Source: a virus | Virus record (IMG/VR): IMGVR_UViG_3300017726_000089 | Location: 1 to 23,318 of that record | Direction: 5' to 3' (one strand) | Length of the DNA stretch: 23,318 bases | Shown: positions 19,107-23,318 of the stretch, piece by piece | Numbering within the stretch: position 1 is the stretch's first letter | Layout: every line of letters begins with the position of its first letter | Notes under the pieces: generated by a model | Seen by the model: only the letters and a program-made list of their open reading frames with translations | Database searches by the model: none | What the model was told of the DNA's origin: nothing | Position numbers and translations under genes: made by a program

Positions 19107-19820
19107 TTAACTACCGATTGAATCCCTAAAGTCATCGTAAATTTCTTTTGTCTTATCTCCAGCCATTGGGTCAGATGGTTTTACGCCACCGCCTTTATGT
19201 TCAGGAGCATTCATTTTAAAGATATCGCCTAAGTAGAAATTCTGCTGTGCATCCGATTTCTGTCTCCAGTAATTCTGGGAATACCCCATACTGTTGTACA
19301 GATTTGCTGCTCTATCATAAGCACCAGTTGCGGTTTTTCCATCATTAATTGCTTGCTGCGAACGACCACTACCGCTCAGTTCGCTCTTAGATCGTTGATG
19401 TTGATTGTTGTTTAATGCTTGATAGGCAGCAAGACCTTGCATATTATTAAGAGCGCTACTACTACCACCACCTTCTCCAATACCAACACCTCCAATATTC
19501 ACACTGTAGTCATTGCCGATATTAGAGTTATTGAATGAGTTCTGATCCCCAATAGTAGTTGTCCAATCTCCCTTGTTACCAGTATTCTGTTGAACAGCAT
19601 TGTCAGTACTGTTGTTGGTTATCTTTGTTGTGTTACTAGGAGGCGTTAAATACTTGCTAATATTTGCTTGGTAATTAGATTTATAATTATTAGCAGCATT
19701 CGGCTGATCTTGCTTGTTCTGGCTAGTCTGAATTGATGGAGCCCCCTTGTATTGATACTGCTTGAAGTTATGCTTCAACTGATCCATATCTACGCCATAG
19801 GCGTTACTTTTGTATGACAT
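19107..19820 (-). CDS. Asn-rich protein with a GNKG-DWTTTIG repeat, paralogue of its neighbour
   Basis: This 237-residue protein starts MSYKSNAYGVDMDQLKHNFK. Its N-terminal half is Asn/Gln/Ser-rich. Residues about 78-108 carry QQNTGNKGDWTTTIGDQNSF followed by NNSNIGNDYSVN, the same unit found twice in the 294-residue gene before it. A Gly-rich stretch (GGVGIGEGGGSSS) follows, then a Gln-rich helical region and a C-terminal helix. The repeat, with T/G/N pairs in TTTIG and IGND, looks like beta-helix or beta-roll turns used in fibres and adhesins. Placed between terminase and portal, it is probably a virion protein; its function is unknown. Confidence 0.6.
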   Translation of the reverse strand: MSYKSNAYGVDMDQLKHNFKQYQYKGAPSIQTSQNKQDQPNAANNYKSNYQANISKYLTPPSNTTKITNNSTDNAVQQNTGNKGDWTTTIGDQNSFNNSNIGNDYSVNIGGVGIGEGGGSSSALNNMQGLAAYQALNNNQHQRSKSELSGSGRSQQAINDGKTATGAYDRAANLYNSMGYSQNYWRQKSDAQQNFYLGDIFKMNAPEHKGGGVKPSDPMAGDKTKEIYDDFRDSIGS

Positions 19821-19829
19821 AATTTTTAT

Positions 19830-20714
19830 TTAGTAGAAGGAATTGCTGAAATTTACCTTGCCTTGGTTAAAGCTGTAATCATTACCTATATTAGAACCAT
19901 TGAAAGTATTCCCATCACCAATTTTGGTTGTGAAATTACCTTTGTTGCCAACATTTTGTGTCACTTCATTGGAGATATCAGTATTGCCTTTGTTTTTATA
20001 ATTTTTAGCTAAATCAAGTGCATAGTTATCTATTTCAATTTTTGCTTCTGATTCACTTTTATCATTACCTATCTGTGAATTATTAATTGTGTTCTTATTA
20101 CCGATTGTTGTTGTGAAATCTCCTTTATTGCCAACATTTTGTTCTACGTTGTTAGAGATATTATTTATATGCCCTTGTGCACGATCTTTTGCTTCTGACC
20201 TATTGTTTATTTTGATTGTTGCTTTATTAACGCTTGTATCATTTCCAATCTCCGAATTAACTTGAGAAGATTTTTGTTTAGAGGCTGCTGCCGCTTTTCT
20301 TCTAGCCTCTTCTGCTTGTCTTGCTTTAGCTTGTTGAGCAGCTTTTTGTTTAGAGGCTGCTGCCGCTTTTCTTCTAGCCTCTTCTGCTCGTCTTGCTTTT
20401 GTACTCTCTGATTCACCACGATCTATATCGACTCTTTTATTTAAGTCAACAGTGTTAGCAGAAATTTCATCGTACAGTCCAGAAATTCCACCTTTTCGAT
20501 TATTTACATGTAAACGGCTAATGTCTTGATCAAGCCAACTTTTAATTTGATTATTCGAATATCCAGCTTTCTGCGCCATTTGATAGTCTTTATGACCAAA
20601 TGCACTATCTTGACCATAACGTGCTGCTATATCTGCTAATGATTCTCTTGACATAAGCGCAATACATCCATCTTTTTTATTATAACTAGAGTTACAGTAA
20701 GTTACTGTTTTCAT
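19830..20714 (-). CDS. Repeat protein with Ala/Lys helix and about 60-residue beta units
   Basis: I chose ATG at 20714 because GGAG stands five bases before it; this overlaps the terminase end by 23 bases. ATG at 20654 (MSRESLADIA) is the main alternative. From the first start the protein has 294 residues. Residues 22-90 are a small helical domain (LADIAARYGQDSAFGHKDYQ, AGYSNNQIKSWL). Residues 106-150 are two copies of a 24-residue Ala/Arg/Lys/Glu helix (EEARRKAAAASKQK). From 154 come one partial and two full units, NVGNKGDFTTTIGNKNTINN and NVGNKGNFTTKIGDGNTFNG, each followed by SxIGND and a variable linker, with a period of about 60 residues. This resembles a stalk followed by beta-helical turns. 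The function is unknown. Confidence 0.65.
   Translation of the reverse strand: MKTVTYCNSSYNKKDGCIALMSRESLADIAARYGQDSAFGHKDYQMAQKAGYSNNQIKSWLDQDISRLHVNNRKGGISGLYDEISANTVDLNKRVDIDRGESESTKARRAEEARRKAAAASKQKAAQQAKARQAEEARRKAAAASKQKSSQVNSEIGNDTSVNKATIKINNRSEAKDRAQGHINNISNNVEQNVGNKGDFTTTIGNKNTINNSQIGNDKSESEAKIEIDNYALDLAKNYKNKGNTDISNEVTQNVGNKGNFTTKIGDGNTFNGSNIGNDYSFNQGKVNFSNSFY
20271..20399 (-). repeat. 72-bp in-frame tandem repeat coding for an Ala/Lys helix
   Basis: The segments 20271-20327 and 20343-20399 agree over 57 bases with a single difference and lie exactly 72 bases apart. Each gives 24 codons including AEEARRKAAAASKQK. A charged alpha-helical stalk that can lengthen or shorten by whole units is the likely effect. 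Confidence 0.8.
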
Positions 20715-22230
20715 TAAACTCCATTTGTAAAGCACCACGTCTTAGTAATCCGCCCATCGTCAGCACCATAGAATCCACTGCGTCGTCGTGTGGTGAATGT
20801 CCGAAGTTGATGAGTTCATCTTCAAGGATATTCCACTTACGCCACTTGTTCCATACAACTTTACCGTGCTCATATAGACCAAGCACCCCACGTAGACGTG
20901 CCAGTTTGTCGCCTTTAAATCCTTTCACTGGTGAGCAGCTCAGGTTATACAAAGCACGTTGTTCAAACATTACTCGCTTGAAGTCGCCTTCAAATGACGA
21001 CTGATAAGCAACAGCTTCTGGCCATACCATGCAAGGTGACATTGACGGGAAGAACTGACCATCATCATTTTCAAGCACGATGTTCCAGTCAGCTAACATT
21101 TCGCATAGCGTATCCATCTTCTCTAGGTTTCCCATACTCTTGACCCTGCGCTGGTCAATCAGATATATCTTTCCGTCCTTGATGCCACCTAATGTGAAGA
21201 CAGTCCAGTCGTTCTTTTCGCTTAGACCAGCACTAAGGTCAATACCTACTCCTATACAATCGTAATCTTCTGGGACCTCGCCTTTTACAATAAGGTCTGG
21301 TGAGATACCAACGTCACTTGATTGCACTGCAGTATTGAGATACTGATATGCGAAAGCAACACGGTTCTCCATCTTGCGTTCGTTCAAGTATTTCATAGAC
21401 CAGAACTCTGGCCAATACGAACGTTGCCTACCTTCAGCGTCTGTTATGACAGCTTTCTGGATAATTTGTTTCCAGTTGTTCTTGGGGACAAACAAGGTCG
21501 CGTGAATATCGTCAAAGTGGAAGCGGGTTCCCAGACAGATAGCCCTAGCTCCTTGGAACATCGTTGGTGCGATAACGTTAGACCACGTCTGCTCCATCTC
21601 ACGGCGAATGTCTGGATTGTTGATTGAAGCGGCAGATTTGATAGGGTCATCAATAAGCACCAGCTGCGATCGTTTAGAGGTGATTGCACCTTTGAGACCA
21701 CCACACGCAATTGTGAAAGCTTCTTCACCTGCTGTATCAATACCTGCAAAGTCATAGTCAATACTCCAATACTCATCTGAACGTTTTATCTTTGACAATC
21801 TCACCATTGGAAAGATTTCACGGTATTTATTACTCGTCAAAATACCTTTGATGGTTGCACTCTTGGCTCTACTAATGTCAACCATGTATGCAATATATAG
21901 TATACGCAACATCTTCTTTGCTGCTGTATGTCTACCAATCATCCATGCTGCAAACAATCCAAGCACAGTTGACTTGGCTGAACCTCGTGGTGCAAGGATT
22001 GCCGTGTTAGGCCCACCAATACCTAGTAGACATTCACTATCTACACCTGTGCATAGTTCTGCATGCCATTCCAACATATGCTTGGCTGGAGCTTTACCCA
22101 TAAACACACAGAAGTCTTGAAAGTTATCTCTTGCTTTTAATACTTCTGGTGAAGGGGGCATAACCGTTACCTTAGTGGCATTCATTAATGCCATTCTACG
22201 ATAAGCTAAAGCAACACTAGGGACTGCCAT
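20692..22230 (-). CDS. terL: Terminase large subunit (packaging ATPase and nuclease)
   Basis: This 512-residue protein has both terminase domains. ATPase: Walker A ILAPRGSAKST at 78-88, Walker B QLVLIDD at 189-195, and the coupling motif CLGTRFHFDD at 232-241. RNase H-like nuclease: GVGIDLSAG at 328-335 with Asp331, acidic LENDDGQFF near 386-394, and HSPHDDAVDSMVL at 478-490 with the final acidic residues. It pumps phage DNA into the prohead with the small subunit and cuts the concatemer. The start is taken as ATG at 22230; ATGs at 22194 and 22185 are alternatives, since no strong ribosome binding site precedes the first. The two genes before it are probable packaging partners, and its end overlaps the repeat-protein gene. 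Confidence 0.93.
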   Translation of the reverse strand: MAVPSVALAYRRMALMNATKVTVMPPSPEVLKARDNFQDFCVFMGKAPAKHMLEWHAELCTGVDSECLLGIGGPNTAILAPRGSAKSTVLGLFAAWMIGRHTAAKKMLRILYIAYMVDISRAKSATIKGILTSNKYREIFPMVRLSKIKRSDEYWSIDYDFAGIDTAGEEAFTIACGGLKGAITSKRSQLVLIDDPIKSAASINNPDIRREMEQTWSNVIAPTMFQGARAICLGTRFHFDDIHATLFVPKNNWKQIIQKAVITDAEGRQRSYWPEFWSMKYLNERKMENRVAFAYQYLNTAVQSSDVGISPDLIVKGEVPEDYDCIGVGIDLSAGLSEKNDWTVFTLGGIKDGKIYLIDQRRVKSMGNLEKMDTLCEMLADWNIVLENDDGQFFPSMSPCMVWPEAVAYQSSFEGDFKRVMFEQRALYNLSCSPVKGFKGDKLARLRGVLGLYEHGKVVWNKWRKWNILEDELINFGHSPHDDAVDSMVLTMGGLLRRGALQMEFNENSNLL

Positions 22231-22255
22231 ATAAACATCTAATAGTGTTTACAGT

Positions 22256-22543
22256 CTAACGCCACCATCCTCGCTTACGCTCTGCTTGGTATTGCATCAT
22301 TCTGTCAGTATAAGATGCACGGGCAGCGTTTATTCTATTCTGTCTACGTGTTATCTCATATGCAATTCTGATTGCTTCCTGAAACCTGCGTCGTTCTTCA
22401 ATTCTTGGATCTACTGCGTAATAATCAGCTAGGTCTAAATGCTGCATTCCTGGTAATGGTGCCTGAATTGTCCCACGTAACCTGATAGCACGTGTACTGT
22501 GCTCTCTAATCTCAGGTAATTCTGGCACCTCCGGTATCATCAT
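22256..22543 (-). CDS. Small basic helical protein, 95 residues, unknown
   Basis: The protein starts MMIPEVPELPEIREHSTRAI. After a Pro/Glu-rich start it becomes Arg-rich and helical (RIEERRRFQEAIRIAYEITR, then QNRINAARASYTDRMMQYQA) and ends KRGWWR. Its ATG overlaps the stop of the gene before it (TAATG), with GAGGTGA as ribosome binding site. Between the small-terminase candidate and the large terminase, and being basic, it might bind DNA or a packaging partner; nothing in the sequence proves it. Confidence 0.6.
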   Translation of the reverse strand: MMIPEVPELPEIREHSTRAIRLRGTIQAPLPGMQHLDLADYYAVDPRIEERRRFQEAIRIAYEITRRQNRINAARASYTDRMMQYQAERKRGWWR

Positions 22544-23076
22544 TAGTTGCTCACCTCGCTATACACTTTGGCCCATACAGCATTCATTGCGTTATCAATC
22601 GGTTCTGCAAACTGTGGGTCATCTTTAAAGATATTAGTAAGCTCACGCATTACTCGGTCAGCACCTGCAAGGATCAAACCACGCTTGTCAGTTGAACGAT
22701 TTATACGCTCACTGACTTCAATATGTGACCTTAGTTCTTTCTCTAATGCAGCAAGACGAGCAGCACCATTGTCACCTTTAATCTCACCAGATGTGACGGC
22801 CATACGTAACTCTTGAATGTCACTATGTAGTGCAGCAATCTCACTGTTCAAGATTTCACGTCTATTCAGTTTCTTATACTTCATTTTGACCCATCGTGAT
22901 AGGTCGTTGAATGTACCGTTGTATCCAAGAATGCCGGAGTATACCCAAATTTCAATAATAGATGGAGTGTACTCAGCAAACTCCTTGAACTCTTCACTCT
23001 CAGAAGCAGGTAGGGTGTCTAACCATTGATCTACAAAAGTTAGGTAGACTTTTGAACTTTTAGTTGAAGTAGTCAT
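22543..23076 (-). CDS. Candidate terminase small subunit
   Basis: This 177-residue helical protein starts MTTSTKSSKVYLTFVDQWLD. Residues about 35-70 (PSIIEIWVYSGILGYNGTFN, DLSRWVKMKYKKLN) look like a winged or plain helix-turn-helix. Residues about 72-125 (REILNSEIAALHSDIQELRM ... ARLAALEKELRSHIEVSERI) form a strong heptad coiled coil, followed by C-terminal helices. DNA-binding N-terminus, central coiled coil and position one gene before the large terminase are the usual pattern for a small terminase, which selects the packaging site. No family signature is recognised, so this remains positional. Its start overlaps the preceding stop. Confidence 0.55.
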   Translation of the reverse strand: MTTSTKSSKVYLTFVDQWLDTLPASESEEFKEFAEYTPSIIEIWVYSGILGYNGTFNDLSRWVKMKYKKLNRREILNSEIAALHSDIQELRMAVTSGEIKGDNGAARLAALEKELRSHIEVSERINRSTDKRGLILAGADRVMRELTNIFKDDPQFAEPIDNAMNAVWAKVYSEVSN

Positions 23077-23318
23077 TACATCTTACCTGCTAAGCCGCGT
23101 GCGTATTTGTTCTGCCTTGAAGCAGTCTTACCTTCTTCAATGGTTTGTTGCATCATAGTCTTACGATCCTGATTGCCTTGCGATCCTATTTTACGTACAT
23201 CTTGGTCACCTGTTGCTTTTATATTTTTTCTATCTTGGCGACCTTTGACTTTGGTAAGTGCTTGATCCATAAAGCCTTGAGCATCAATCTTACGAACATC
23301 TTGGTCGCCTTGACCTTT
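23076..23318 (-). CDS. Partial protein of tandem 11-residue repeats (runs off right end)
   Basis: The frame is open to the right edge; a Met at 23270 is internal. The 80 visible residues contain five consecutive 11-residue units: GDQDVRKIDAQ, GFMDQALTKVK, GRQDRKNIKAT, GDQDVRKIGSQ, GNQDRKTMMQQ, followed by a tail TIEEGKTASRQNKYARGLAG ending KM. The unit consensus is GxQDxRKx with a Gly at each first position. An 11-residue period is typical of long amphipathic helices or right-handed coiled coils. The full length and number of units lie outside the window. It overlaps the small-terminase candidate at TAATG. Its role is unknown; a fibrous or internal virion protein is a guess. Confidence 0.65.
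   Translation of the reverse strand, partial: KGQGDQDVRKIDAQGFMDQALTKVKGRQDRKNIKATGDQDVRKIGSQGNQDRKTMMQQTIEEGKTASRQNKYARGLAGKM

Noticed and set aside
23076-23270. Complete 64-residue gene starting at the Met at 23270
   Set aside because: The same frame stays open to the edge and the 11-residue repeat continues upstream of that Met, so it is internal.
1-23318. CRISPR array, tRNA, IS element or integrase
   Set aside because: I saw no regularly spaced direct repeats with unique spacers, no cloverleaf sequence, and no transposase or recombinase motif.

Overview
The window is part of the virion-assembly region of a tailed double-stranded DNA phage. The host is probably a cyanobacterium: the window carries a full-length group-2-like sigma-70 factor of clearly cyanobacterial type, a tail fibre with the N-terminal motif and C-terminal S74 chaperone that I associate with marine cyanophages, and tiny Lys-rich proteins typical of those phages. 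No photosynthesis gene, integrase or tRNA was seen, and I cannot assign a genus.

Layout. Nearly everything is on the minus strand, so transcription reads from high to low coordinates. The packaging end is at 23.3-20.7 kb: an 11-residue-repeat protein running off the window, a candidate small terminase, a small unknown, and the large terminase. Two paralogous repeat proteins (20.7-19.1 kb) precede the portal. The portal's low-complexity tail overlaps a scaffold-like gene by about 520 bp in another frame. Two small unknowns, the sigma factor and a 225-residue unknown follow (16.2-13.65 kb). A plus-strand cassette (HNH endonuclease plus an unknown gene) then separates these from the major capsid gene, and a complete minus-strand group I intron core lies directly against the capsid frame. 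Below the capsid gene come a second capsid-type protein, a terminator, a helix-hairpin-helix protein, a glycine-zipper protein, a possible connector, Met/Gln-rich proteins, a decoration-like protein and a 602-residue protein with a SWIM-like Cys/His motif (11.2-5.7 kb). The left end has a two-helix membrane protein, an 81-residue protein and the tail fibre.

The lysis module is inverted (plus strand, 1743-2902). A C39-like peptidase frame ends just after the heptamer A AAA AAG, which is followed by a hairpin. The -1 frame encodes a GH24 lysozyme without a usable start codon, so the two are probably joined by programmed -1 frameshifting. Below 1.7 kb is a tight minus-strand run of very small, often overlapping genes and one partial gene.

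Expression. Three rho-independent terminators are visible. The sigma gene has a near-consensus host promoter (TTGACA-18-TATAGT). Eight other gaps carry a similar TANAATARA box, with one looser match, mostly 26-39 bases before a start codon. This suggests host polymerase makes the phage sigma factor first and a common -10-like signal then serves the late genes; that order is inference.
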